64,000 bases of DNA, from NCBI GenBank assembly GCA_963747715.1, contig CAVVGB010000002.1, forward strand, positions 1 through 64,000, in the 5' to 3' direction. The stretch is from CAVVGB01 sp963747715. Lineage in GTDB: Bacteria; Actinomycetota; Thermoleophilia; Gaiellales; Gaiellaceae. The notes under the pieces were generated by a model, which saw only the letters and a program-made list of their open reading frames with translations, did not search any database and was not told the DNA's origin. Each line of letters begins with the position of its first letter. Within the stretch, counting starts at the first letter, position 1. The position numbers and the translations under genes were made by a program. Positions 55,482-64,000 of this stretch are shown in pieces.

Positions 55482-56450
55482 TCATCCGCCTTTCTTCTGC
55501 TTCACGAGCTCGGTCAGCTTGGGGACGATCTCATGCAGGTCGCCGACGACGCCCAGGTCCGAGTACTCGAAGATCGGAGCGTTTGCGTCCTTGTTGATCG
55601 CGACGATCGTGCCCGCGTTCTGCATCCCGACCTTGTGCTGGATCGCGCCGGAGACGCCGCAGGCGATGTAGAGCTTCGGCGCCACCGTCTTCCCGGTTTG
55701 GCCGACCTGCGCTGCGTACGGGTACCAGCCCGCGTCAACGACCGCCCGCGTGGCTGCGACCGCGCCGCCGAGCGCCTTGGCGAGCTCCTCGACGAGCGAG
55801 AAGTTCTCCGGCTTGCCGAGCCCACGCCCGCCGGCCACGATCACGTCGGCATCCTCGATCGACGGGCCCTCGCTTTCCTCGTGCGCCTGTTCGAGCATCG
55901 TGGCCTTCTGCGACCACTCCTCGATCGCGACGGTGACGTCCTCCACCTCGGCGTTGCCGTCGCCGGCTTCCGTCGCGTCGAACGTCCCGGATCGAATGAG
56001 CGCGAGTCTCGGCTCGCTCTTCCAGCCGGCATCGACGATGACCGAGTCCTGCAGCGCGGGACGCTTGCCGACGAGCTTCCCGTCCTGCAGCTCGAGGTCG
56101 ACGAGGTCCCAGTTGAGGCCCGCATCGAGGCGCGCGGCTAGCGCTGCGGCGATGTCGGCGGTGAGCACCGACGCGCCGAAGACGACCGTGTCGAAGTCGT
56201 TGTCGGAGACCACCTTGGCGAGCACATCGACGCGCGGTTGCGGGAGCGGCGACTCGAGCGCAGCGTCGTCGGCCACGAGTACGCGCTTGGCGCCGTAGCG
56301 GCCGAGACCGTCCGCGAGCGAACGAACGCCGGCGCCGCAGAGGACGGCGGTGACGTCGCTTCCGAACACCTGTGCCGCGCGAGCGAGCACGCCGAGCGAG
56401 CCCTTGACCAGCTCGCTTTCGTGGTGCTCGACGTAGACGAGGGCGGGCAT
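55482..56450 (-). CDS. etfA: Electron-transfer flavoprotein alpha subunit
   Basis: 322 residues. The N-terminal domain begins ALVYVEHHESELVKGSLGVL. The FAD domain near the C-terminus has VAATRAVVDAGWYPYAAQVG, QTGKTVAPKLYIACGVSGAI and QHKVGMQNAGTIVAINKDAN, the family signature. With EtfB it forms a soluble flavoprotein that takes electrons from acyl-CoA and other dehydrogenases. It starts two bases after etfB and precedes ETF-QO. Confidence 0.97.
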   Translation of the reverse strand: MPALVYVEHHESELVKGSLGVLARAAQVFGSDVTAVLCGAGVRSLADGLGRYGAKRVLVADDAALESPLPQPRVDVLAKVVSDNDFDTVVFGASVLTADIAAALAARLDAGLNWDLVDLELQDGKLVGKRPALQDSVIVDAGWKSEPRLALIRSGTFDATEAGDGNAEVEDVTVAIEEWSQKATMLEQAHEESEGPSIEDADVIVAGGRGLGKPENFSLVEELAKALGGAVAATRAVVDAGWYPYAAQVGQTGKTVAPKLYIACGVSGAIQHKVGMQNAGTIVAINKDANAPIFEYSDLGVVGDLHEIVPKLTELVKQKKGG

Positions 56451-56452
56451 GC

Positions 56453-57235
56453 CTAGATGAGCTTCTTTTCCTGGAGGTACGAGACGATCGCGTCGGCCGC
56501 GTTGCCGTTCTCGTCCTCGATCCGGCGGCTCTCACCGCGGGACGGCGGGTCCCCGAGGGCATAGACCTCGGTACGAGACCCGTTCTCGCCGGCTTCGTCG
56601 GCGCCGACGCCGAGGTCGCTTGCGCCGAGCGTCTCCTGCGGCTTCTTCTTCGCGCCCATGATCCCCTTGAGGGAGGGGTAGCGCGGCTCGTTGATCGCAT
56701 CGGACACGGCCACGACACAGGGAAGCAGCGTCTCGATCACGTCGTAGCCGTACTCGGTCTGGCGCTTCACCTTCGCCTTGCCGTCGGCGATCTCGAGGCT
56801 CGCGGCCTGCGACACCATCGGCAACTGCAGGCGGTCGGCGACAGCCGCCCACAGGACCGCGCCGTCGGAATCGCCCGCCTGCTGTCCGAAGAGGACGAGG
56901 TCGGCGCCTTCGCGCTCGAGCGCCTTGCCGAGCACGCGGCTCGTCGCGACGAGGTCGGACCCGGCGAAAGCATCGTCCGTCACGAGCACCGAGCGGTCGG
57001 CGCCCATCGCCAGCGCTTTCCGGAGCGAATCGGCCGCGCGCGCGGGCCCCATGAGAAGCGCCACGACCTCCTCGGCGCCGCCGTTTTCCTTCAGCCGAAG
57101 CCCCTCTTCGAGCGCGTGCGTGTCGAACTCGTTCAGCCCCGCGGCGCCGCTGCGATCGAGGCGGAACGTCTGTGGATCTATCCGCTTCGGCGCAGCCGCA
57201 TCCGGCACTTCTTTGACGCAAACGGCCACTTTCAT
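56453..57235 (-). CDS. etfB: Electron-transfer flavoprotein beta subunit
   Basis: 260 residues from ATG 57235: KVAVCVKEVPDAAAPKRIDP, LNEFDTHALEEGLRLKENGG, the AMP-binding VLFGQQAGDSDGAVLWAAVA and INEPRYPSLKGIMGAKKKP, the family signature. A short acidic loop (VGADEAGENGS) precedes the C-terminal helix DAIVSYLQEKKLI. The 71 bp upstream to the divergent M23 peptidase must hold the promoter of the etf operon. Confidence 0.97.
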   Translation of the reverse strand: MKVAVCVKEVPDAAAPKRIDPQTFRLDRSGAAGLNEFDTHALEEGLRLKENGGAEEVVALLMGPARAADSLRKALAMGADRSVLVTDDAFAGSDLVATSRVLGKALEREGADLVLFGQQAGDSDGAVLWAAVADRLQLPMVSQAASLEIADGKAKVKRQTEYGYDVIETLLPCVVAVSDAINEPRYPSLKGIMGAKKKPQETLGASDLGVGADEAGENGSRTEVYALGDPPSRGESRRIEDENGNAADAIVSYLQEKKLI

Positions 57236-57368
57236 CGCGGGCGCGAGCATACCCGGCCCCGTTTGTTTCGATTCCGTAAAGAGAGGGTTTAGTCGTCCGG
57301 GGTGATTGCCGAGGGGTCTGTTAGCGTTCCGCCCTTCGGACCGCGCCGGACCCCTCTCCGCCCAGCCA

Positions 57369-57971
57369 GTGACCAGCCGCCGGACGACATCCCGAGGACT
57401 CCTGCTCCTATTCGTGTTTGGAGCCCTTACGGGCACCGCTCAGGCAGCCGTGCCGCGACTCGCCTTCCCGGTCGTCGGGAACGTCTCGTACACGAACGAC
57501 TGGGGTGCTCCTCGCCCCGGCGGTTGGCACCAGGGCAACGACATCATGGCGCGCTGGCGCCAGCCCGCGATCGCGGCGGAGCGCGGCACCGTGGAGCTGC
57601 ATACCGGCTCGTCGATCGGCACGTGCATGCTCTACCTGCACGGGGCAAGCGGCTACACGTACGTCTACATCCACCTGAACAACGACCTGACCGCCAAGAG
57701 CGAGGATTCAGGCGGGTGCACGCGCGGCGTCGCGTACGCGCCGGGCCTTCGCACGGGCGATCACGTCCGCAAGGGCGAGCTCGTCGGCTACGTGGGCGAC
57801 TCGGGCGACGCCGAGAACGGAAGCCCCCATCTGCATTTCGAGATCCGTCGCAACGGCACACCTCAGAACCCGTACCAGCATCTGAACGAGGCGCGCAAAG
57901 CGCTCTTCCCGGGCCCCGCGACGCTCGACCCGATGTGGGTTTTCCTGAAGGGAGACATGGCAAGCCATTAG
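57369..57971 (+). CDS. Secreted M23-family metallopeptidase
   Basis: About 200 residues. From GTG 57369 a signal peptide (RGLLLLFVFGALTGTAQA) is followed by the LytM domain. Zinc ligands are in WHQGNDIMA (HxxxD) and SPHLHFEIRRNG (HxH), with YTYVYIHLNND supplying the usual central His. Such enzymes cut peptidoglycan cross-links or act as inactive regulators, and here the ligands are complete. It is transcribed divergently from etfB. The frame is open upstream to 57306. It is the last intact gene before the foreign segment. Confidence 0.88.
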   Translation: MTSRRTTSRGLLLLFVFGALTGTAQAAVPRLAFPVVGNVSYTNDWGAPRPGGWHQGNDIMARWRQPAIAAERGTVELHTGSSIGTCMLYLHGASGYTYVYIHLNNDLTAKSEDSGGCTRGVAYAPGLRTGDHVRKGELVGYVGDSGDAENGSPHLHFEIRRNGTPQNPYQHLNEARKALFPGPATLDPMWVFLKGDMASH

Positions 57972-57984
57972 CTGCCGGAGCCCT

Positions 57985-58495
57985 GACATTGATTAGTGAG
58001 CAAGGTCCTGCAACAACCTCTCCAATGCCCTCTCACCACAATCTCGTGGGCCACTTCTCGCTCTAAAACAATCAGCGTGAGCCAAACCTCTTCCACGCAT
58101 GAGCAAATTAATGACAAAGCAGCAAGCATCATTACAGCAACTCGTCCACGTTCAACAAGGCTCACGCACCACCAACCTGGACAATGGTCACACGCCCAGC
58201 CCAGCACCCTCCCTCTGCACAGCGAGTCACACAGGTAGACTGGGGCCTGACAATGCAGCAGTCACGGGCCACACATCACTGGATGAGCCAAGGGCCCCTT
58301 CGTCCTGGGGTCACCCATGCTTGGAATCTAATTCAACCTTCTTTTTTACATATATACATACATGCTCCGTCTGTGCCAGCCAAGATAACCATTCAGGCAG
58401 AGCAGGATCCACCCGTCTCACATCATCCCGGACGCCCGTCTCCCTCCACAACGTCACCTGCCACCCACTTCCAATAAGCCATCACAAATAGCACA
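57985..58495. other. AT-richer, non-bacterial-looking segment without genes
   Basis: The composition drops abruptly after the M23 gene. A hand count of 58321-58380 gives 22 G+C in 60 bases, against roughly two-thirds in neighbouring genes. It contains pyrimidine runs (CTTTTTTAC), TATATACATACATG and no reading frame that resembles a known protein on either strand. It has the look of eukaryotic non-coding DNA, but I cannot name a source. Confidence 0.6.
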
Positions 58496-59100
58496 CGACG
58501 GCCGGCGTGCGCGCACCCGCAGCCAGCCGACTAAGCTCTCCAGTTGCTCGCGTCGATGCCGCCGATCGCAAACAGAACACACGCGAGGGCGGCATAGCCG
58601 ACAAGCTGTTCCGACCCAACAGCCGCAGTCCCTCCTCGGTCGGCGTCGAGTACACAGCCGGCCCACCGGCAATGTGCGTCACCGCCGCTACGTCGGGACT
58701 ACGTCCTCGGCGTCCAGTTCAAGCACAACGCGCACGTTGAAGCCCCAGTTCGTCGACGGGAAGTCCTCCTCGGCCAGCATGGACGTCACTCCGCATTCAG
58801 CGGCGAGGTCCACCTCGTCGACGACGGGCCAACAACTACAACAGCCATGCCTACGTACCGGCGAGAACTTCGTGCTCGACAAGCAAAGTTCCTCGTCGCC
58901 GCGCTCTTCTGCTGCGGATCTGGACAATGTGGAGGCTCCCGCCGCGCCCGCCGCTACCTCGAAACAGCTCGAATTCCAGGGCCGCCCGGGCATGATGGCG
59001 GCGTCCAAACCACCTTCAGTCTCGTCCGGCTGCCCGCCGAGTACGGCGAAGTGGGCATGGTTCTGTTCGGCTCGGTACCGTATTGCTCAATCCAGGAATC
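58496..59100. other. GC-richer stretch of unclear origin beside the rpsK break
   Basis: Frames on both strands are open for short distances and some read like protein on the minus strand (VDEVDLAAECGVTSMLAEED, AVYSTPTEEGLRLLGRNSL). None matches S11, S4 or RpoA, which should follow rpsK in an actinomycete. It may be a badly sequenced continuation of the ribosomal operon, or a third source. I see no gene I can name. Confidence 0.4.
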
Positions 59101-59233
59101 ACCACCGGGCTGGATCATGTGATCAACAATGGTGTTCTTGAAGTACTGGAACTGCACTTCCATGGGCGACGTTTTTGCGTGCCTTGCGCCGGACCTTCTT
59201 GACGGCAGCCCCGGCGCGAGCCTTCGGTGGCAT
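59100..59233 (-). pseudogene. rpsK: Ribosomal protein S11, N-terminus only, broken
   Basis: From ATG 59233: PPKARAGAAVKKVRRKARKN and VAHG match the S11 N-terminus exactly in style (PPKxRxxxxKKVRRKxKKNVAHG). After this the frame shifts, and a second frame gives YFKNTIVDHMIQPGGDSW, which still resembles the family's NNTIVxITDPxGxxxSW. Similarity then ends, so about two-thirds of S11 is missing or unreadable. S11 is essential, hence this is most likely a chimeric join or poor sequence and not a true loss. It lies after rpsM, the normal order. Confidence 0.7.
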
Positions 59234-59253
59234 AAGTCTTCTGCGCTCCGTAA

Positions 59254-59626
59254 TTACTTCTTGCCGGGCTTCTTCTTGCCGGCGACGGTCCGCTTCGGAC
59301 CCTTGCGGTGCGTGCATGGTGTCCGCTGCCGCGGACCGGCAGGCCGCGCGCGGGTCGGTGCCGGCGTAGCAGCCGATCTCGACCTTGCGGCGGATGTCTG
59401 CGGCGACCTCGCGGCGAAGGTCGCCTTCGACCTTGAAATTGGCCTCGATGTAGTCACGGAGTTGAACGAGCTCGTCGTCCGTGAGGTCCTTGGCGCGCTT
59501 GTCGGGGCTGATGCCGGTCGAGGTCAGCGCCTCGATGGCGCGGGTGCGACCGACCCCGAAAATGTAGGTGAGCGCGATCTCCATCCGCTTTTCGCGGGGG
59601 AGGTCGACGCCGGCTGACGGTGCCAT
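59254..59626 (-). CDS. rpsM: Ribosomal protein S13, frame-broken near the C-terminus
   Basis: From ATG 59626: GVDLPREKRMEIALTYIFGV and GRTRAIEALTSTGISPDKRA are clear S13. RREVAADIRRKVEIGCYAG precedes a messy stretch, after which the proper C-terminus KGPKRTVAGKKKPGKK is read in another frame, so the loop RHRRGLPVxGQRTxTN is lost to several indels. S13 contacts the tRNA and the 50S subunit. Breaks of this kind in an essential gene indicate base errors. rpmJ lies upstream. Confidence 0.9.
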
Positions 59627-59784
59627 GTGCGGGCGTGCTCCTCGTGGTGTCTCGCGGAGGTCTGTGCCCGCCCCACCCCGCCTGCCCAGGCGGGGCCCCG
59701 GCCTCCGACCGGGGGTCAGCCACGAGTCACGCCGATGATCGGCGAATTTCCGCGGCTGGGACGAGCGTTTTCGGTTTGGGTGCG

Positions 59785-59898
59785 TCAGCCCTGGCGCTGC
59801 TTGTGGCGCGGGTCTCTGCAGATGACCATGACCCGGCCGTGCCGGCGGATCACCCGGCACTTGTTGCAGATCCTCTTGACGCTCGGCTTGACCTTCAC
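59785..59898 (-). CDS. rpmJ: Ribosomal protein L36, zinc-binding type
   Basis: 37 residues from GTG 59898: KVKPSVKRICNKCRVIRRHG, then RVMVICRDPRHKQRQG. The zinc ligands are two Cys in CNKC, a Cys in VICRD and the His in RHK, as in the C+ form of L36. It lies 36 bp after infA, the standard order, and is fully in frame, unlike its neighbours. Confidence 0.97.
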   Translation of the reverse strand: MKVKPSVKRICNKCRVIRRHGRVMVICRDPRHKQRQG

Positions 59899-59934
59899 GG
59901 TTGGCCTTTTCTGGCGGTGGTCGGCTCGACGCGT

Positions 59935-60156
59935 CTACTTGTAGCGGTAGACGATGCGCCCGCGGGTGAGGTCGTACGGCGACAGCTCGACGACGACCCG
60001 GTCCTCGGGCAGGATGCGGATGTAGTGCTGCCGCATCTTGCCACTGATGTGGGCCAGGACCTTGTGGCCGTTGGCAAGCTCCACCCGGAACATCGCGTTC
60101 GGGAGTGGCTCGATGACCCGGCCCTCGATCTCGATGGCCCCGTCCTTCTTCGGCAT
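59935..60156 (-). CDS. infA: Translation initiation factor IF-1
   Basis: 73 residues, full length: KKDGAIEIEGRVIEPLPNAM with FRVELANGHKVLAHISGKMR and QHYIRILPEDRVVVELSPYD, the S1-like OB fold of IF-1. It binds the 30S A site during initiation. The sequence is intact and typical of actinomycetes. Confidence 0.97.
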   Translation of the reverse strand: MPKKDGAIEIEGRVIEPLPNAMFRVELANGHKVLAHISGKMRQHYIRILPEDRVVVELSPYDLTRGRIVYRYK

Positions 60157-60398
60157 GTCCTCCGCTGTCCTGACGTCGGGTTCTTCGGACAGGCTCGCAC
60201 CGTCTTACACGGGTGATGAGAATCCACCCGCGCCAGCCGCGGCTCCGGTCTGCCCACAGAAGCGCGTGGGTGGGCATGCCAGAGAGGACGCTGCGCGCCA
60301 GGGCTAGTCACCGTGTAACGCCGCCTCATGTATTGGCAGCAAACCGGGCGGTCGGCGCCTCAGGCGGTCGCCTCGGCGCCTGCGATCCTGCTCGCCGG

Positions 60399-60857
60399 TC
60401 AGCGTCGGGGCCCCCCCAGGTTGAGCCTGCCGATCGTGGCGAACACCAGGACCGCGCCCGACGGGCCGGCCACCCACATGGGCCAGAAGTAGACCAGGTC
60501 GGCGTTGGAGAGGCTCACCAGGAGCCAGACCACCACGTTGACGCCGACGGCGGCCGCCCAGATGCGCCAGAGCACCCTGATCCAGCCGGGGATGGCGCGC
60601 GACGGGGCGGCGGGGCTCCGTCGGCGGAGTCGGGGCAAGCTGCGAACGGCTTACCGGCGCGACCCCCGGCAGGTCGGCGAGGAGGTGGTCGAGGTCGGCA
60701 TACGTCTTCGCCCGGTATGCCTCGGCCACTCGCTCGTCATACTCGTCGAGCTCCAGCCGCCCCTCGTCGAGCGAGGTGCTTGCAGCCGCTCGATGACGGA
60801 CTCCCGGTCGGCGTCGGCGGCGCGTATCTGGTCCCGCTGGTCCATGGATACGAGCAT
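60399..60857 (-). CDS. DUF1707 protein with two membrane segments, frame-broken
   Basis: From about ATG 60857 the product begins DQRDQIRAADADRESVIERL, then in a second frame LDEGRLELDEYDERVAEAYR and AKTYADLDHLLADLPG, the complete DUF1707 (SHOCT-like) domain. In a third frame RVLWRIWAAAVGVNVVVWLL and YFWPMWVAGPSGAVLVFATI form a 2TM tail. Frame changes fall near 60775 and 60650. DUF1707 is characteristic of class Actinomycetes, often in small membrane regulators. A copy between map and infA is unusual and helps mark this end as coming from another organism than the main segment. Confidence 0.75.
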
Positions 60858-60929
60858 GCCATCGCACGCCCGCCGGGGCGACAGCCGCCAAGTAGGGCCC
60901 TCGGGATGCCGGCTCACGCCGTAGCGGGC

Positions 60930-61758
60930 TCGCGGGCCGTCACCAGCTCGCCGAGGTGCTCGCGGCCGCCGTCCGGAGCCGTAGCACCCAGACGCCGTCG
61001 TCCAGATCGCCATCGTGTGCTCGACGTGGGCGGCGATCGAACCGTCGCGGGTCACCACGGTCCAGCCGTCGTCGAGCTCCTCGGTCTTGGGCGAGCCCAT
61101 CGTGATCATCGGCTCGATGGCGAGCGCCATGCCGGGACCAGCCGCGGGCCCTTGCCCGGGCGTGCCGTGGTTGAGCACGTGCGGGTCCTGGTGCATCTCG
61201 GTGCCGATGCCGTGGCCGCCGTAGCCGTCGACGATGCCGTACCGGCCGCCCTTGCGCCGGACAGCCGTCTCGATCGCGAAGGAGATGTCGGTGAGCCGGC
61301 CCCGTGCCGGAGGCGGCGCCGCGCGCGGCGGCGGCCATGCCGGCCCACATCGCGTCCTCGGCGACCTCCGCCATGCGGCTCAGGTCGGGTGCGACCTCGC
61401 CGACGCCGACGGTGATCGCCGCGTCGCCGTGCCAGCCGTCGAGCATCGCGCCGCAGTCGATGCGAGATCAGGTCGCCGTCGCGCGAGCACCTGCCGGCGC
61501 GCAGGGGATGGCGTGCACGATCTGCTCGTTGACCGAGGCGCAGATCGACGCCGGGTAGCCGTGGTAGCCCTTGAACGACGGGACGGCGCCGGCGGCCGCG
61601 GATCACGGTACTCGGCGATCGCGTCGAGGTCGGCGGTGGAGACGCCCGGGCGCGACCGCCTCGCGCATGCGCGCCAGGGCGGCGGCGACGACCAGGCCGG
61701 CGCGGCGCATCTGGTCGATCTGCTCGGGGGTCTTGAGTTGGATCAACTGGTGGCGCCA
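60930..61758 (-). CDS. map: Methionine aminopeptidase type I, heavily frame-broken
   Basis: The whole protein can be followed only by switching frames at least four times: IQLKTPEQIDQMRRAGLVVA, SFKGYHGYPASICASVNEQI with VHAIP, GDLISIDCGAMLDGWHGDAA (metal ligand Asp), GYGGHGIGTEMHQDPHVLNH (metal ligand His) and MALAIEPMITMGSPK (metal ligand Glu). All metal and substrate residues are present, so the gene is real and the breaks are errors. Map removes the initiator Met. The order adk-map-infA is standard, with DUF1707 inserted. Exact ends are approximate. Confidence 0.88.
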
Positions 61759-61806
61759 TGCTTCGAGGCTAACCGCAATCGTGGCCCACTGAGGGCCGAC
61801 GGGGCG

Positions 61807-62463
61807 TCAGCCGCCGTACGAGCGCAGGGCGTCGATCGCGCGGACCGTGACGTCCTCGACCGGTCCGGTGGCGTCGATGCCCACCAGCTTGCCCTGCGCG
61901 CCGTAGTAGTCGACGAGCGGAGACGTTTCGCGGGCGTAGACCTTCAGGCGCTCGGCGATCGTCTCGGCCTTGTCGTCGTCGCGCTGGAAGAGCTCGCCGC
62001 CGCAGCGGTCGCAGACGCCCTCGCTGGACGGGCGCGTCGAACTCGACGTGCCAGATCTTGCCGCAGCCGCGGCAGGTCCGGCGGCCGGAGAGCCGCCGGA
62101 TCACCTCTTCGTTCGTCGACGACGAGCTCGAGGACGAGGTCGAGCGCGGTGCCGAGGTCGGCCAGCAGCTTGTCGAGCGCGTTGGCCTGCGGCACGGTGC
62201 GGGGAAAGCCGTCGAGCAGGAAACCGTCGGTGGCGTCCGCCTCGGCGAGCCGGTCGCGCACCATGTTGATGGTGACCTCGTCGGGCACGAGCTGGCCGGC
62301 GTCCATGTATCGCTTGGCCTCCACGCCGAGCGGGGTGCCCTGCGGCGACGTTGGCGCGGAAAATGTCTCCGGTCGAGATCTTAGGCACGGCCAGGTGTGC
62401 GGCGATGAACTCGGCCTGAGTCCCCTTACCCGCCCCGGGGGGACCTACCAGCACGAGGCGCAC
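61807..62463 (-). CDS. adk: Adenylate kinase, frame-broken
   Basis: GTG 62463 overlaps the secY stop by one base (TAGTG). The P-loop is in RLVLVGPPGAGKGTQAEFIA with STGDIFRANV. After frame changes near 62348, 62118 and 62030, FLLDGFPRTVPQANALDKLL, the lid with RTCRGCGKIWH and CDRCGG (four Cys, a zinc lid) and VRAIDALRSYGG complete the enzyme. Adk interconverts ATP, AMP and ADP. The Cys4 lid is a feature of some Gram-positive types. Breaks look like base errors. Confidence 0.92.
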
Positions 62464-63793
62464 TACCGGAGGAACCCTTCGTAGTTCCGCTGCATGAGTT
62501 GGCTCTCGATCTGCTTCACGGTCTCGAGACCCACGCCGACCATGATGAGCACGGCGGTGCCACCGAACGGGAAGTTCTGCGGACCTGTCCGCCGTCGAGC
62601 CAGATGAGAAGAAGTTCGGCAGGATCGAGATCATGCCCAGGTAGAGGGCACCGGGGAGGGTGATCCGGCTGAGGATGAAGTCCAGGTACTCGGCGGTGGG
62701 CTTGCCGGGACGGATACCGGGGACGAAGCCGCCGTACTTCCTCATGTTGTCCGCGACCTCGGTCGGGTTGAACGTGATCGACACGTAGAAGTACGTGAAG
62801 AAGATGATCATCATGAAGTAGACGATGATGTGCACCCAGTCGGCGGGGTTGGCCAGGTGGTTCTGCACCCACGCCTCGAACGAGTTGAGCTCGTTGGGGT
62901 CACCGAACTGGAGGGCCAGCTGCGGCAGGTAGAGCAGCGACGACGCGAAGATGACCGGGATGACACCCGCTTGGTTGACCTTGAGCGGGATGTATGTGGA
63001 CGTGCCGCCGTACATACGGCGACCGATCATGCGCTTCGCGTACTGCACCGGGATGCGCCGCTGTGCCTGCTCGATGAAGACGACTGCGGTGATGACCACG
63101 AGGACGAGCGCGATAACCAGGAAGAACTTGCCCCAGCCCTGGCTCTCCTTGATCGTCCAACCCTCGGAGGGGAGCCGGGCGGCGATCGAGGTGAAGATCA
63201 GGACGGACATGCCGTTGCCGACGCCGCGGTCAGTGATCAACTCACCGAGCCACATGACCACGCCGGTGCCGGCGGTCATCGTGACGACGAGCGAGACCAG
63301 CGTGATCCACATGGGCATCCCCGTGCCCTCGGGGATCAGCGGCCACTGGTCGCACTGGTTGTTCGAAGAGCTGTCCGGACCGGGCCAGCGCGACGAACGC
63401 CGAGGCTTGCAGGACCGCCAGACCCAGGGTCAGGTAGCGGGTGTACTGGGTGATCTTCGCCTGGCCGGACTGACCCTCCCTGCGAAGCTGCTCCAGGCGC
63501 GGGATCACCACGGTGAGCAGCTGAAGGATGATCGATGCCGTGATGTACGGCATGATGCCAAGTGCGAAAACGGACAACGAGAGCAGGGCGCCACCGGAGA
63601 AGAGGTTGAGCAGCGTGAAGACGCCGGGCGTGCCCTCCTCCATGGCCTCGATACACCGCTGGGCGTTGCCATACGACACACCGGGGCTGGGCAGTGTCGC
63701 ACCCAGCCGGTAGATCGCCACGATCGCTATCGTGAACAGCAGCTTCTTGCGCAGATCAGGCGTGCGGAACGCACTGAGAAACGCGGACAGCAA
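62463..63793 (-). CDS. secY: Protein translocase subunit SecY, frame-broken
   Basis: From TTG 63793, preceded by AGGAGG six bases upstream: LSAFLSAFRTPDLRKKLLFT, then AIYRLGATLPSPG (plug region follows), GIMPYITASIILQLLTVVIP and, in another frame, LGELITDRGVGNGMSVLIF, AKRMIGRRMYGGTSTYIPL and NMRKYGGFVPGIRPGKPTAE. The end VGVGLETVKQIESQLMQRNY lies in a third frame, ending at TAG 62465. Frame changes fall near 63350 and 62590. SecY forms the channel used with SecA. The SecA in the main segment may belong to a different organism. Confidence 0.94.
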
Positions 63794-64000
63794 CGTCTTC
63801 CTCCTGCGCGAGGCGGCCGCCGGATCAGGGCGGACGGGTTTGAGGTGCCGGGCGGTCACCCGACATCCATACTGGCAACGGACTCTAACAGTACGGTGTG
63901 CGTTCGGGCAGATGCGCCCAGGGACATACACGCTTCGACGATGTTACTGGGGCGAAACGCCGGACAGTAGACGTAGCGCCCGTCAGTCGCGAACGCAACT
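63794..64000. other. Region upstream of secY, no gene seen
   Basis: No reading frame resembling L15 (RplO), the usual upstream neighbour, reaches into the window. The stretch is less GC-rich than the genes and probably holds a secY promoter. TTGCCA and GTATGGAT elements are visible on the minus strand near 63860-63880 but are too weak to call. Confidence 0.4.

Noticed and set aside
57985..58495. CRISPR array or tandem repeat in the AT-rich block
   Set aside because: No regularly spaced direct repeat was found on reading through the block.

Overview
The window reads as an assembly of three unlike parts. The main part (about 3.1-57.3 kb) is a dense, high-GC chromosome segment of a deep-branching actinobacterium, most likely class Thermoleophilia (Gaiellales/Solirubrobacterales type). 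I infer this from gene content and order (ssrA-smpB-rnr-ctp-ftsX-ftsE-prfB-secA, long HPF, ComF, two-gene MetE, full ATP synthase, zinc-type L31, EtfBA with ETF-QO), not from a database search. Almost every gene in it is on the minus strand with short gaps or 1-4 bp overlaps.

Left edge (1-3.17 kb): remains of an integrative element next to the tmRNA gene. It holds the first codons of a type I modification subunit (HsdM), broken pieces of an SMP-30-like gene and of one integrase, a perfect 22-bp palindrome, and a frame-broken tyrosine recombinase whose reading frame runs into the antisense of the ssrA 3' end. This is the classical layout of an island integrated into ssrA.

Main segment, reading leftward along the minus strand: electron-transfer flavoproteins (etfB, etfA, ETF-QO); a PLP lyase, rpmE, a DUF1385 protein, prfA and prmC; a sugar-nucleotide SDR, tsaC; glyA, upp, a polyprenyl-phosphate GlcNAc-1-P transferase, a PLP decarboxylase; then atpI-B-E-F-H-A-G. 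A five-gene oligopeptide ABC transporter and an anti-sigma-like gene sit between atpG and atpD-atpC, so the ATP synthase locus is split. After atpC come a two-domain multicopper oxidase, split MetE, a YbdK-type ligase, an LCP-family wall-polymer ligase, ugd and other nucleotide-sugar genes, ahcY, mtnA, comF, hpf, secA, prfB (with programmed +1 frameshift), ftsEX, a C-terminal processing protease, rnr, smpB, a tandem GNAT and ssrA. Themes are translation quality control and ribosome rescue, secretion and envelope polymer supply, the methionine/SAM cycle and energy conservation. An approximately 100-bp repeat occurs three times in intergenic DNA between 18.4 and 22.6 kb.

Right edge: 57.98-59.1 kb is compositionally foreign, with AT-rich stretches and no recognisable gene. 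From 59.2 kb to the end lies the secY-adk-map-DUF1707-infA-rpmJ-rpsM-rpsK cluster of a different, more derived actinomycete. Its genes carry about 14 frame breaks in 4.7 kb, against about 18 in the preceding 54 kb. I regard the right end as a probable chimeric join with poor base quality. In the main segment at least six conserved genes (secA, glyA, ahcY, ugd, atpA and a nucleotidyltransferase) are restored by removing one G or C, so most breaks look like base errors and not real pseudogenes.
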